A stretch of 64,000 nt of DNA from Anticarsia gemmatalis. Lineage: Eukaryota > Arthropoda > Insecta > Lepidoptera > Erebidae. Each line of letters starts with the position of its first letter. Positions within the stretch are counted from its first letter, which is position 1. A program made the translations under genes and the position numbers. The notes beneath the pieces were generated by a model. It was not told the DNA's origin. It was given only the letters and a program-made list of their open reading frames with translations, and did not search any database. Of the stretch, positions 45,101 to 60,100 are shown in pieces. The DNA lies in NCBI RefSeq assembly GCF_050436995.1, contig NC_134776.1, forward strand, positions 10,891,001 through 10,955,000, in the 5' to 3' direction.

Positions 45101-48100
45101 TAAGTTTTGAATTTTTTTTTAATTTCTGACGTTTATGTCTACTCAGTGTTGCCTAGACTAATATCATTTATAGAACATACATTTAAGAACATTCAGAGTC
45201 ATTAACTCCATTCACATTAGATAAGTGGAAAAACTATGCATGAATATAAAAAAAATCTTTAATTAAAACGGTACGTTTAAGTAAGAAAGTTAAAATTCGA
45301 CTAAAATCAGTGCAAAGTTTAGACAAATTAATATACCTACTCCATAAAAATTATAAAACTCGTTAGTTATTTAGTTATTATAAACCGAAATCATAGGTAT
45401 AATTCCATATTAAATTGTAACGGCCAACGTTTAATATTACAATGATAAAAAGTTTTACTTATGTTAATGCAAAAGTTTGTGACACATTTGAACAATGCTA
45501 TAAATGCGACAAAATGACTATCAAACCTACGACATGTAAGACTACCTATCAATTACAATTATAACCTGGCAGCGATAAAAAATGTTTTCACCCGCATAGT
45601 TGGTTGCATATGACACGGATGTTAGCTTTCTCCATTTAAAGATGAATTATGATCATACCATTACTCCAACTATTATGCCTCACTCAGTACGATACCAGTA
45701 ACTACCTACTTACATACAGGTATCTTTCTAATATGTATAGAATAAGCACATATAATTTTGTGTACATAACGTAAACCATTATCTTAAATACTTACTTTAA
45801 TACCAAAATTGATTAAGGATATATTATCGTTTCACACTTGCGTGTATAAAAGTAAGCTGTTTTTCGTTCTAAAATAATCTCATCATATCGGCAAACTTTC
45901 GATAACCTTTTTTCGAAGAAAAATATAAGGTGAATTGAATCTGATTTAATTATTATAATTCCTACAATAAAACAAAAATCACGTTGTATTAGTAATTTTT
46001 CTTTGCGTCAATACTCATTAACGAAAATTTAAATGAAAAATGGTTCATTTTAGTTCACTGACCCTTTTTTTTATCGAGCAATTAGACTGGGCGAATGATT
46101 TGGATTTAACAAGATAGCTCGTTCTCATAATTTGACGTTATGAGTAGTGTTATGACGGTTTATCATTACTTTCTTATCCTGTCTGTTTGGAGACATTTAT
46201 ATCGTTCGTATTTTTCGATTGTCAAAAGTTTTTTGGCGACATATGAGTGAATACCCACCAATTGTCATACTCAACGTTTAACACCAATGTGCCACCACGA
46301 TCTAAAGGATAAATCATATTTAATTAGAGATATTCATCATTAGATAATTCGTCAGAATGCCGAGATCATAAAATACTGACTTTCAGAAAGTAGAGTAAAT
46401 GAGAAAAATATATAGATGCATAAAATCGCGCCGTTCCCTGTAGGCATAGACAGAGATCAGATAGTAAAAAAACTAATATATAAATAAAAAATAGTAAGTA
46501 TACATATTATTCTTGTTTTCAATAATAGATAAGAGATAAAAGTAACGAGAGAGATATCTTAATCGTCAATTTAACCTTTGCAAAGGCGTTTTAGTACCTA
46601 ATAATTTTAATAATCATTAATCAATTTAATTATACTCATGCTAATGGACAAAAAACACATCAAACAATGAGTGGCAATAAGATAGAAATTAAAACAATGT
46701 AGATACGGCGATACAACCGCATGAATCGAAAAAGCACAGCATAGCATATCGGTAATTTCTTTATTTAGACTGAACTATTTCTCTAGATCTGCCTCTTAGT
46801 CTTATACAACGTATAGAATTAACGGGAAATTCTAGGATACTTTTAATAGTAAATTATATTTATTCACACATTCGGACTTAAAACATTTCACTTTTAGCCG
46901 TTATAATAATGAAGCCATACAAGACAGAAGAAATATATTTACGCTCTTTATAATAAAGTAAGACTATATTTGTCGGTCTACTGCGCAACGGTTTCCTGGT
47001 AGAAAATATCTAATTTTATAATCGTTTTTACAGACAGTCCCATTAATTGAAAGAAGTTGACTAAAATCAAATTAGAAATTACTTAAGCAACTACTTAAGC
47101 TTGTCCACGTATCCCCTTGTAAGGGTTTAACAGTATTGTACCTACCTCTCTTTTTACCTTCTTTTTTTGACAACTCCCGCACTAAGGATTGCTCTTGTGT
47201 CGCGGGGACTTTTACAAACATACAAACAACGAACACAAAGCACAACTAGACCCGAATAATTAATAAAATAATTTTCGCGTGTGGGAATCGCACCCCCGAC
47301 CTGCCGACGCCTCCTTTATCACCTTCCATCTAAATGGTAAACCCTGCGAAAACTTGTCACAACTTCCGCTTTAAGATCATGTCGTCTCGGTAGACCTTCT
47401 TAATAAAATCAATAGACGCGAAATACGACTCGACTCTATTTGGGGATTACACAAACAGTATGCTATATCATAAAAAAATATTAGGTCTATCCTTATCAGG
47501 TTGGATAAGCACATGCGGCTTCATGATTGAGTACGGTTTTGTGTTAAAATCATTTACGTAATTGGTTTTACGAAGCGGTTTTCAATTTCTTTTATGCGCA
47601 GAAAATAGCGGAGTAAGCAATTATATCGTTTATAATAACTATGTTCGTTGCCCGAGATAACCACAATCATGAAAAACATGAACGATGGAAGAACTATTGA
47701 TTTATATACGAAACCGGAGCTGGCAAGCTATCGCTAGTGATGAAAATCTCATAATATATGGGATAATAAATGATGACGTCAACAAACTAGCAATTCCGAA
47801 AGTACTTATTCAATTCAATTAATTATAAGATTCATCTGAATGCCTGGTCGCACCAAACAGACGTTCTACCTCTATACTTTCGGTGTCACGTAATTTCTCA
47901 GTGACTATTGGTAGTGTTTATGGAAATTGGGGTCACAGACGACACGTAAAAGTCCTGTCTGGTTTTATTCAGTCGAGTCAGTATTAATCAGTAAAGGGTT
48001 ATGAGGAAGTTATAGAAAATACATTAAGTAAGTATATCTTGTGTTAAGAAATTAACTGCCGTAGCTGAATTTTAGCCAGGAGTCACGAAATCATTGTTAT

Positions 48101-51100
48101 TATTAAGTAAAATAAAGTTAATCGATATTACTTCTAGATAAATTGATATTTTCAAGTTGGTGAGTTAATTAACACTCTATATAAACGTTGTTACTTTCTG
48201 AATGATTTCATTGTGAATGAATCATACGAAACGCACGAGTAAAGTGAGGGCCAGTGACCATATGGTGCGCGCAAAGCCTGATACTTGCTGTGGTCTGACC
48301 GCTAGCAGGCCATGAACCGCTTTTAGGTGACCATAATATTCCGACATATTATTCTTCGTACTAGAATTAGAACCCTACTACAATTAGTGTTTAAAATTAA
48401 TAAACAAAAAAAAAATTACTATTTTGAACTATTCTAAATATTTATCTAATTTAGAATAATTCATCAGTAGAATCTTTAAAATATTGTATACTTATGTATA
48501 ATAAAGATAAATTACGGATAAGCACTATGACCTAATAGTAATAATGTGAGATAAAGCGTGAAAGCAATGCGAGAACGAGCCAATAGCAACCGTATACATT
48601 GAACAGTTAGTAGTTCAATACTGTCTGCGGTTTTGCACCCATGCACACCTCCAATACTATTCATCACTTTGTTGCTGTTCATTTGTTTCAACCTTTTTTT
48701 TTAAGAACTAACCACTCTCGGTGTATCATTAGCTAATACTCAATAGATTAAAAATATTTTTACAATGTACTTACTAAATATATTACTATAAAGTGTAGGT
48801 AACTACACCTCATTTGAAATCTTCTCTTTCTTAATGCATATAATAATTATGTAATGAATTTTTAAACCTACATCAGTGTTAGTGGTTTGTGTGACCTTGA
48901 CCTAGAATATAAACCTTGCGTCCTACTTAGTTACGTACTAAAAAGTACAATGCCTGAAAGGTAGTGGTTTAAGTATACAACTTTACCACTTCAGTGCGAG
49001 TTGTTGATATTCGGTCGATTCCGAAGTAGTCTGTGTCCTAAGATACGACATATTTGTATTATTTTAGGTGTGAGGTTTTTGTAACCTGGGCAGTGGCCAC
49101 AAACTGTTACACCAGTGCATTTTGTAAGCGATGCCGCAGAACCGGTCCTTAGTCTCGTGACTACATTGCGGATCACGGTCCGTTTATAACTGTATAACTG
49201 TTCTTTGTAAACATTCACTATAATTTATTAATTTGTACATACTTACTTTAAAACATCTGAAATAAAAATAAAAACAAATTAAATCATATTACCTGAAATA
49301 CGACAGTGTTGTCTTACAGTCCCATAAAACTGTAAGGTTTATTTTAATCCGACCGTTCGTTAAATTATTTTGAAAGGAAGGAGTCCACCAAAATGGTGAT
49401 CGTAACAAGATCCGAGTGTGTATACTAAAATAGACGCGCGAAAAGAGCTCGCTCGCTTCGTCACTCCCGTGACTCATGCGCATCGTATCCAAAGAGAGAA
49501 CTGGAATATTCACTCGTTCCTGGAAATGTTGATATCTATCATAACTGTTTAAGAACTTAGACATGCCATTTGTTATTTAAATATAAGTACATGTGAAATA
49601 ACTACGTGTTGGTACTCAAGTATAAATAGCTCCCATGACAAAGACCAGCATTGCTATACAACGTAGCAATGCTGCGAGCGTTTTGAGAACGTTCCCGAAA
49701 AACAGCGATGTGGAGGGAACTGCAACGCGTAGCGAGGGTCCGTTTCCTTGTTTTTTTTATCTATTTAGTTTTAGCATACTTTGAATAATAATAATTTATG
49801 AGTATAAATATAACTCAAATATATAATAATAAATAATCTACTAATATCCTGGTTATTCTTGATCGAATAGCCAATTAAGCATTGTCATGAGAGCGCAATC
49901 TTCCCATCATCTATCAGTACTGCTCCCTATCGTCAGTTGAACATTATGGCGCATTGCTTTAAATTATTACGCGTAACAAAAACACAGACCTTGAAATACA
50001 CGCAAAAATACTACAATTATGCATATGAGGATCAACATATAGGCGACACAAAATTCTATGGCGTCGCGAATGACACCTGATGATGAAAACTACGTGCACT
50101 TGCGATTTGTTTTATATCATCGTCATCATCATTACTATGCACAGCACAATTCTGCTTACATCATACTTTATACATGTTTTTAGAAAATTAACGATACATT
50201 ATGAATTTTTTGTTTCAAATATGTTTTAATTGGAATTAGATCATTATTAACAAAATTGAATACTAACTGGTTGTTTTGTTTTGTTTCAGTGGAATCTGTT
50301 GGTGACCGCTTGCCTGTCACTCTAGGCAGACCCGGCGAACCATCTCCTCCAATATTTGAACAAATATTTAAAAACGCAAGGTTTGCTCAAGGCGGAAATG
50401 CAAAATTTGAAGGCAAACTAAGAGGCAATCCTACTCCTGTAGTATCATGGACAAGAAAGAAAGCGCCTTTAGTAGAATGTAATAAATACAGTATGAGTTA
50501 CAACGAACAAACCGGTGACGTGTCCCTATTAATTAAGCAGATAGGTCCGGGTGATGAAGGCGAGTATACTTGCACAGCCCGTAATCAATACGGCGAGGCC
50601 ATTTGCTCTGTTTACATTCAACCTGAAGGAGTCCCGGTTCCCACGCACCAATCATCGCAACAACAAAGCTATAGGCATGTCAGTGAGAGTGTAGAACACA
50701 AATCTTATGGTACACAGGGGTACACAACCGAACAGTCGAGACAAACACAAAAGGTAGCCTATACCAATGGCACTGATTATTCATCCACAGATTTTAAAGT
50801 AGATACTTTTGAGTACAGACTTTTGAGAGAGGTATCATTTAGAGAAACCATTACAAAGAGGTACGTTAATGAAACTGACATTCACATCAGCACGGAAGTT
50901 GAAAAATCTCTTGGGCCCGTGTCACCGCCAAAAATAGCCCAAAAGCCGAGAAATTCCAAGCTTCAAGAGGGTGCTGATGCGCTGTTCCAAGTGCAGCTGT
51001 CAGGTAATCCACGGCCGCGTGTGACTTGGTTCAAAAACGGCCAGCGGATAGTGAACTCTAACAAACACGAAATTATAACTACCCATAACCAAACAAGCCT

Positions 51101-54100
51101 TAGAGTAAGGAGCACTCAAAAGTCTGACTCTGGCCATTATACGTTATTGGCTGAGAATCCCAATGGATGTATAGTCACATCAGCTTATCTCGCTGTTGAA
51201 TCTCCTCAAGAAACTTATGTACAAGATCACAAATCACAGTATGTTATGGATACGCAACAAACAGGAATAGAAGAAAGAATAGAAGTTAGTGAAAAAGCTC
51301 TCGCTCCGCAATTTGTAAGAGTCTGCCAAGACCGCGATGTCACGGAGGGCAAAATGACGCGATTCGATTGCCGCGTCACGGGCAGACCTTACCCAGAAGT
51401 CACGTGGTTCATTAACGAAAGACAAATTCGAGACGATTATAATCATAAGATATTAGTAAACGAATCAGGTAATCATGCGCTTATGATTACAAACGTCGAA
51501 CTCAGAGATAGTGGTGTAGTAACATGTGTTGCTCGCAATAAAAGCGGCGAAACATCTTTCCAATGCCGACTTAATGTCATCGAAAAAGAACAAGTAGTAG
51601 CGCCAAAGTTTATTGAACGATTCAGTACATTGAGCGTCCGAGAAGGTGAACCTGTACAGTTAAATGCGCGTGCAGTTGGCACACCTACACCACGTATCAC
51701 ATGGCAGAAGGATGGCGTTCCGATAATACCCAATCCAGAGTTACGAATTAATACCGATGGTGGAGCCTCGACGCTGGACATTCCGCGAGCCAAGGCGTCG
51801 GATGCGGCATGGTACCAGTGCACCGCCCAGAACGTCGCAGGCTCCACAGCTACTCGGGCTAGGCTCTACGTCGAAGTACCCAAAGAGCCTCCGCCCGAGC
51901 AGAAGCGTCTGCACTTGCCCCGGCCTACAAAGATCATTGAGCCAGAGTACGTATGAAAAATAACATTTGTGAAATACATTTGGTTGCAATTTATTCCTGA
52001 AATGATAAAGGATATGTTCACTGCGTATTCAAAAATCACCACTGCGCACCGTGGGTTCAAGTCCCATACTTACTCAAGTCCCATACGTACTATACTGAAA
52101 TAATATTGATGTGTACATTTAGCTGTTTAAGAACTTTAGACGCTTTTAACATATTTCTAAAAATCATAGAAAATACATGTAGAGAAACACGGTAAACCCT
52201 TAGTACCTGTTATACCTCGATTGTTGCCTATAGCTTATAATACTTAAAGTTCATATAATAATTTTATAAAAAAATTACATTACAGACCTGCTCCTGGACC
52301 AGAAATCATTTATCTACGGCACGTGGAAAGAGCAAGACCCTACATTCCTCCAGGTGAGGAAGACCGCGTCTATCCTCCACCGCAGTTTATTGTGCCACTC
52401 AAGAGTGTTACACAGATGGAGGGTGGCAAAATTCACTTTGAGACGAGGATAGAGCCGGTTGGCGATCCAACTATGAAAATAGAATGGTTGAGAAATGGAC
52501 AAAGTATCGAAGCAAGTAAGTAACAGGCTTTGATTCATAATTTTTTTAATTAGCTTGTTCAGGACAAAGTAAAAACGGAGAGATAAAAGTTAGTTAATAC
52601 TATTATCTCTCCGTAGCCTATACGTTATTACGTATACGTATTTTGAAAGAATCGACTTAATAGATTTTGAAACTAATTTGTTATTTGCAGGTTCTAGGTT
52701 TACTTCAGTATTTAGATTTGGTTATATCTCTCTAGACATGCTCAGCTTGAATATTCAAGATAGTGGAGAATATACCTGTCGAGCAATTAGTGCCACCGGT
52801 GTCGCAGAAACTAAGGCCATGTTGCATGTCACCCCGAGAGCAACCATTGAAAGAACGAGTCAACATCCAGAGAGTTTACAATATATCCAACAGTTGGAAG
52901 ATATTTCTAGATACCAACATCAAGAGTCGATAGAAGAACAAATTTCTCAGAGGCCACAATTCATTAGGCCCCTGCAAGAACTTGGTGAATTGCAAGAAGG
53001 CAGAAATGCCCATTTCGAAGCTCAACTGACTCCAGTTAGCGACCCCACAATGCGAGTAGAGTGGTACAAAGATGGCAGACCAATAACAGCTAGCTCGCGA
53101 ATCACGTCAATCTTCAACTTCGGTTACGTCTCCCTTAACATCATGCACCTACGGGCTGAAGATGCAGGTTCGTACACGGTGAGAGCTGTTAACAAGTTGG
53201 GCGAAGCTATCAGTACTGCGTCAATTAGGGTTGCAGCAAGGAGTACAGTTACTGCAGATCTTGGAATACCAGAACAGCGACGATACATTGAAAAGACTGA
53301 GCAACTAGAAGCTTATCAACAACAACAACATCAAAAGTATTACCAAGAGGCGCCAGAGAGTACACAAAGGCCTGAGTTTAAAACGCCGATTAAAGACCAA
53401 ATAAATATTAAAGAGGGCGGATTTGCCCATTTTGAAGCTCGCCTAGAACCAGTAGGCGATTCGACTTTAAGAGTTGAATGGTTAAAAGATGGACGGCCCG
53501 TTGAGGCTAGTTCGAGAATTACGACTTTCTTTAATTTCGGCTATGTGGCACTTACAATTAAATCCGTAACCGTGCATGATGCAGGTCATTATACCTGTCG
53601 TGCATACAACGCTTTAGGTCAGGCCGCTACCAGCGCAAATCTGACTATTGTCACAAAGAAAGATATTATTGCGGAATCGCAACATCCAGGTGGATACGAA
53701 AAGATTCAACACTTAGAAGATTCTAGCAGATATTCACGAAAGGCTGAAGAAGAAGTAAGAGTAACACAAAAACCACGGTTTTTGGGACCATTAAAGGGCA
53801 CCAATAAAATTGTAGAAGGGCAAAGTGCACACTTCGAAGCAAGAGTCGAACCGCAAAGCGATTTGACTATGTCAGTGGAATGGTATTTCAACGGAAAGCA
53901 AATCAAGACTGCTAATCGAATTCAGACATATCACGACTTTGGATATGTTGCCTTGGACATTGCCAGTGTGCGCGCAGATGATTCTGGAGTATACACAGTA
54001 GTAGCTAGAAATGCGGCTGGCGAAGCCCAGTTGAGCGCTTCCATGACCGTCGAAAGTAAGTATCATTACAATATAAAATATTCACAAAAAGGTTAGGCTT

Positions 54101-57100
54101 TTAAGGATCGTTGAAATCAATTCTCTTTTTAGTACGTCTCACGTTTATTATAATAATTATCAACTGTTAAAAATCATTGCATTTGTTTTTATTGCAGCAA
54201 GATCCAGTATTGACACCTCTAGTATTCATCGTGGCCTCTACGAAAAAACAAGACACATAGAGGAGTCGAAGTTTGTTGAGCCTATGTATGAAATTGAAGA
54301 AATTTCGAAATCAAAACCAGTTTTTGTACAGCCATTGTCAGACCCACCTCTTGTATCGGAGGGTAAAAATATTCATCTCGAGTGTAGACTAGAGCCCATG
54401 GGAGACCCAACCATGCGCGTAGAGTGGTTCCACAATGGCAGGGCTGTTACCGTTGGCTCCAGATTTAGGACTTACTATGATTTTGGATTTGTAGCGCTGG
54501 ACATAGTACATGCTACGTCTGCAGATTCTGGCGAATACACTGTAAGAGCTGTTAACCATTTGGGTTCAGCTCATACTTCTGCGATGGTTCGAGTAATTGA
54601 AAGATCAGATATTGTAACTGATACACAAAACGAACAGGCTGTTGAGCAAATTCAAATGCTTGAAGATGCTGCGCGAAGGTCTAGGCAAGTACACGAGGAT
54701 ATAACAGTGATGCAAGCTCCTCAATTTTCAAGAGCCTTGCATAATATTGAGACTGTAGAAGGGACCAATGTGCATTTGGAATGTAGACTGCAGCCGGTCG
54801 GCGATCCTACAATGAGAGTAGAATGGTTCTGTAATGGCAGACCGATCAAAACTGGCCATAGGTTTAGGCCAGCTTATGAATTTGACTATGTGGCGCTTGA
54901 CTTGCTAAGTGTTTATCCTGAAGATTCAGGAGTATATACATGTCAAGCTACAAATCAGCTCGGTGAAGCCGTTACATCTTGTGCGTTACGAGTGATAGCT
55001 AAGAAAGATTTAATATTTGAGTCACAACACCCATCTGGGCTTGAGAAAATCCAATATTTAGAAGATGCGTCTCGTTACAAAAAGAGTGATGTAGTGGATG
55101 AGTCTATAAACATCAAACCCCGCTTTGTAACAAGGCCAAAGTCTATCGAAAATGTGATTGAAGGACAACATGTTCACTTCGAATGCAAACTCGAGCCTGT
55201 AACAGATTCTAATCTTAAGGTCGAATGGTTTAAGAATGGCCAGCCTGTAACAATTGGGCACAGGTTTAGACCTATTCATGACTTCGGTTATGTTGCGCTT
55301 GATATTATTGATTTGATTGCTGAAGACACAGGCATATACACATGCCGTGCTGTTAATCTGGTAGGCACTGACGAAGTCAGTTGCAGGTTAACTTGTCGTA
55401 GTACGGCAGACATCATCAGAGCTACACAAAATGAAGCCGGTTTGGAACAAATTCAAGTATTAGAAGATAGATCAAGGTACCACAGGGCTGACCTCGTAGA
55501 TGAAATGACAACACAAGCACCAATATTTACAACATCATTAAAAAATATTGAAATTAAGGAAGGTCAGCGAGCTCATTTTGAATGTAGGTTAATACCCGTT
55601 TCTGATCCTACAATGAAGGTAGAATGGTATCACAATAATAAACCTCTGAAGAGCGGCTCCAGATTCACTGAAACTAATAATTTCGGCTTCGTGGCTCTAG
55701 ATATAATGGCATGTTTACCAGAAGACTCTGGAACATATACCTGTCGTGCTATTAATGCTCTTGGCGAAGCTGTAACATCAGGTATCGCCATTGTACATTC
55801 TAAAAAATCGATTTACTTAGAATCGCAACATGAAGGGGCTTTACCGAGACTTAATCAACTTGAAGACACAAGCAGGTACCATAGGCACAGTGCGCAAGAG
55901 GAGATCGTTACTCAAGCGCCTGTATTCACCATGCCTATGAAAGACATAAGAGTGGCTGAAAACCAAGCAGCTCACTTCGAAGCCAGACTTATTCCAGTTG
56001 GTGACCCAACGCTTCGCGTCGAGTGGTTGCGTAACGGTGTCCCAATCGAAGCTTGTAAGTGTAAAACCTATTTTTTATGCTTTTTGCCGTTTTTATTCAT
56101 AAATACAATTATAATTTATGAATATTTTTTTATATAATTTTAGCAAACCGGTTGACCACAATGCACGATTTCGGCTATGTGGCACTAAATATGAAATACG
56201 TTAATCCTGAGGACTCCGGCACATACACTTGTCGGGCCATAAACGAACTGGGCGAAGCTGTAACCTCATCAACGCTCTTTGTTCAATGTGAGTACACAAC
56301 AATTGGTATCGTTCCCATATTTGTAATATGACATATATTAACAATTTCAGAAACATAAATATAAAAGTGTTAACCCAATTATACCACCATTTTATTAAGT
56401 CATTTGGCGATATCCTACGTTATCGTCTTGCCTTGTTATTGAATTACAATTATATTTAAAATATATTATATCGGGTTATTTCTTTTTTGTTATTATATTA
56501 TTAGCATGAATTATAAAAAAATATAACCGAACAACATGCATACGAGTCGGAAATGATCTATTGTATTAAAATGTTTTAGTAACAATAGCTACATGCAAGA
56601 TAAAGTGATCAAACCTTTATATTTTATTTTCATGTAATTTTCAGCCAAGGCATCTCTTCAATTAGAGTCTCAACACGAAAGTGCTTTAGAGAAAATTCAA
56701 CAGTTGGAAGACGCTTCTCGTTATCATCGAAGAGAAGATGCGGAGGTGACCGTCAACCAAGCTCCCAGATTTATAACTCAGCTGAACGGACCCTCGAGAC
56801 TTGTGGAAGGCCAAAGCGCACATTATGAATGTCGTATTGAACCCTACCCAGATCCTAATATGCGTGTAGAGTGGTACTTTAATGGAAAAGTTCTGCAAAG
56901 TGGCCACCGTTATCGCACAGCATATGATTTTGGATTCGCTGCACTGGATATCTTAACAGTGTACGGTGAAGACTCCGGTGAATACACTTGCAGAGTAATC
57001 AATAACTTGGGACAAGCGACGTCATCGATTAAATTGAACGTGCAATGTAAGTATGCGTTTTGTTAGCTATAGTTAAAATATTTTATTTGTTCTTACTTCA

Positions 57101-60100
57101 TAAGACTTTTTTATGCAGTGAACCACTTCAGTACATGTTGTTTGTCGAAAAGAACATTGTAAATAACAACATTTTATTTAATCTGGTTATACAACACTAG
57201 GTTATTTCGTCTTTCATTGGAATACATGCTTTCCTTGTTGTCTTCAAAAACTGTAAAATATGTCATATGTATTTTGTATACTATTTACAGCTAAGGAATC
57301 TATAATACGAGACACACAACACGAAAGTGCGCTTGAAAAGATTCAGTATCTCGAGGATGACAGTAGATACAAACGCGTTGTACGCGATGAAAGCTTTGTA
57401 GCTGAAAAACCTCAATTCGGCAAACCATTAAAGAACGCGCAAGTTGGAGAGGGACAACCAGTACATCTAGAAGCTACTTTGACACCAGTAAATGATCCTA
57501 CAATGAGGGTCGAATGGTATTGTAACGGAAGACCAGTTCAGCAAGGACATCGATTTAAGACTACATATGACTTTGGTTACGTAGCATTAGATATTCTGTA
57601 TGCATATGCAGAAGACAGTGGCACTTATATGTGCAAAGCGACAAACGCTGTAGGGGAAGCGGTCACCACGAGCTCAGTGAAAGTAGACGGTAAGTAGAGC
57701 TCTATATATTTTTCTTTTTACATACAGAGTAGTTATAATGGTTACATCATAATTTACCTGAATACCGCTACAAGTATTATTGGTCATTGAGCTGTATCCA
57801 CTACTCGCTATTATTTACTGTTATAATATACCAAATATCGGCGTAGAGATACGAATTTATGTTGCAGAGCCTTGGCAGATATTGTGTGTCATACGGACAA
57901 CTCTATGTTGAGCTAATATCATACCAGATGTTTTAGGCATTATACGCTGTCAATTTAATTTAAACTGGTTGAGAAATAAACTGTAGCCTTGCAATAGTGT
58001 CAATCACTGGACATAACATGTTATATTGATTTTATATCGGTTTCTTTACTTATCACAGCTAAAGCCGGATTGTACTTGGATACATTGGATGAGCAGAGAC
58101 TACGAAAGATTCAAGAACTAGAACAATATGAAAGACCTAAGCCTGTAGAAAAGGAGCAACCAGGCCAAAGACCTGTCTTTTTGACTGCTCTTACTAGTCT
58201 GGAAACCTTAAAAGAAGGAGATCGTGCCCACTTTGAGTGTAGAGTGGAGCCAATCAACGATCCTGATTTGAAAATTGAGTGGTTCCTTAATGGGCAAAAG
58301 ATCCGTGCAGGTCATAGATACAGGACAACGCATGATTTTGGTTATGTTGCGTTGGATATTCTATACACTTACGCTGAAGATTCTGGAACGTACATGTGTA
58401 AAGCCTCGAATAAGCTTGGTGAAGCGGTTAATACATGCACGTTGAAGGTTGCAGGTAAATTGCATGTTTATTATTATAAGGCATAAATTCTAAAACTGTC
58501 ATCTCGCCTTTTGATAATAACATTATTGTTTGTTGTTACAGGGCACAGAAATATTATCTTAGATACTCAACATCCAAATGGTTTAGAAAAGATAAGACAA
58601 CTTGAAGCACAAGGCCATCATACCAGGATGGAAATTGAAGAACCCAAAATTACTCCTCCAAGATTTGTAACAGAATTGCGAGGCACCACCCACGTTTTTG
58701 AAGGTCAAACAGCTCACTTTGAATGTCAAGTGGAGCCCGTACATGATCCTAATCTGAGAATAGAATTCTATCACAACGGTAAAACCCTGCAATCTGCTGC
58801 ACGATTCCATATCACTTTTGATTTTGGTTATGTATCATTGGATATTCAGCATTGCGTTCCTGAAGATGCTGGAGAATATTCGGTCAAGGCTATTAATGCT
58901 TTAGGACAATGTACTTCTTCCATATCCATGACTGTAACCGCAAAAGGAAGCATTATATCGGAATCTCAACGTCCCGAAGGTTTAGAAAAGATCAAGGAAC
59001 TTGAATCAGCGGAACCGTTCAAACGTCCTGAAATACCAGAGCCGGTGACACGTCAGCGTCCCGTATTTACGCAGCCACTTCAAAATATTGATAACATACA
59101 GGAAGGTCAGACTGCACACTTTGACTGTCGTCTAATTCCTGTTGGTGACCCTACTCTTAAAGTGGAATGGTTTAGGAATGAAAAACTTATCGAAGACAGT
59201 TCTAGAATTACAAAGACTCACGATTTCGGTTATGTGTCGATGACTATTACTCATGTACGTGATGAAGACGAAGGTGTATACATGTGCAGAGCCTCTAACT
59301 TACTTGGCGAAGCCGTTACCACGGCTGCCATGAAGATAAAAAGTAAGTAATCTCTGTCAATTACCATTAATTGATCTAAACCAAAACATCAAGACAAAAC
59401 TTATTGTACTGTTATGAGAAAACCACTAATATGTATGTATTTTTTATTACCAGCCAAAGCAGCCATTCAAATGGATACTCAACATCCAGAAGGAATGAAG
59501 AAGATTCAGAAACTTGAACAACCTCAGCAAAGGAGAACCGAGGAACCCGAACGCGAGTTTGAAAAACCTATATTTACTCAAGTGCTGACTGGACCTTCCG
59601 AACTATGGGAGGGACAACATGCACATTACGAAGCTCGTGTGGTGCCTGTTGGAGACCCAAGCCTAAGATTTGAATGGTACATTAACGGCGTGGAGCTCAA
59701 GATGGGTGAGTGGTTTTGTAGATGGAAAACACTAACACCATTTTATACAATTACTGATTCTTGTATTTATTGAACAGTATTTGTTAAATAGTGCTCAAAA
59801 TCTATGTAACAAATAGATTTTGAGAACTAAGACAGGAAATTCATTCGTTTAACTACTAAATTGTCTACTTTAATTATAGTGTATAAACAAAATACCAAAA
59901 TATAATTTCATGTTTTATGGGTAATAAGAAGTCTGGTGGAAACCACAGTCATAAGACAAAACAGTTTTATCGAATAGAAAATATAGTAACACTTTGTTAA
60001 CAGCAAAAATCGCAGAAGCGTAACAGTTTAAAAAACGGCAAAGATAGCAAAGAGTTAAACTTAAACTATTGTTTACAGGTTCGAGATTCCGTACAACTCA

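Larger units (their letters stand above)
42167..50289 (+). other. sls intron 1 (8.1 kb)
   Basis: The first intron, bounded by GTCAGT and gtttcAG. It is mostly AT-rich with no convincing exon. Notable pieces are a GC-rich open patch at 42375-42545, a repeat at 47150-47315, a TATA-like site with a hairpin at 49621-49673, and a CG-rich patch at about 44190-44340. It is a likely home for muscle enhancers or alternative promoters. Confidence 0.7.

Noticed and set aside
50256..50289. ATG-initiated extension upstream of the first sallimus Ig exon (MNTNWLF...)
   Set aside because: It reads through the intron end; gtttcAG at 50289 is a clear acceptor and its phase fits exon 1 at 42010-42166.
52048..52066. 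tRNA B-box-like gggttcaagtccca in a sallimus intron
   Set aside because: No A box or foldable cloverleaf is present; probably a SINE scrap.
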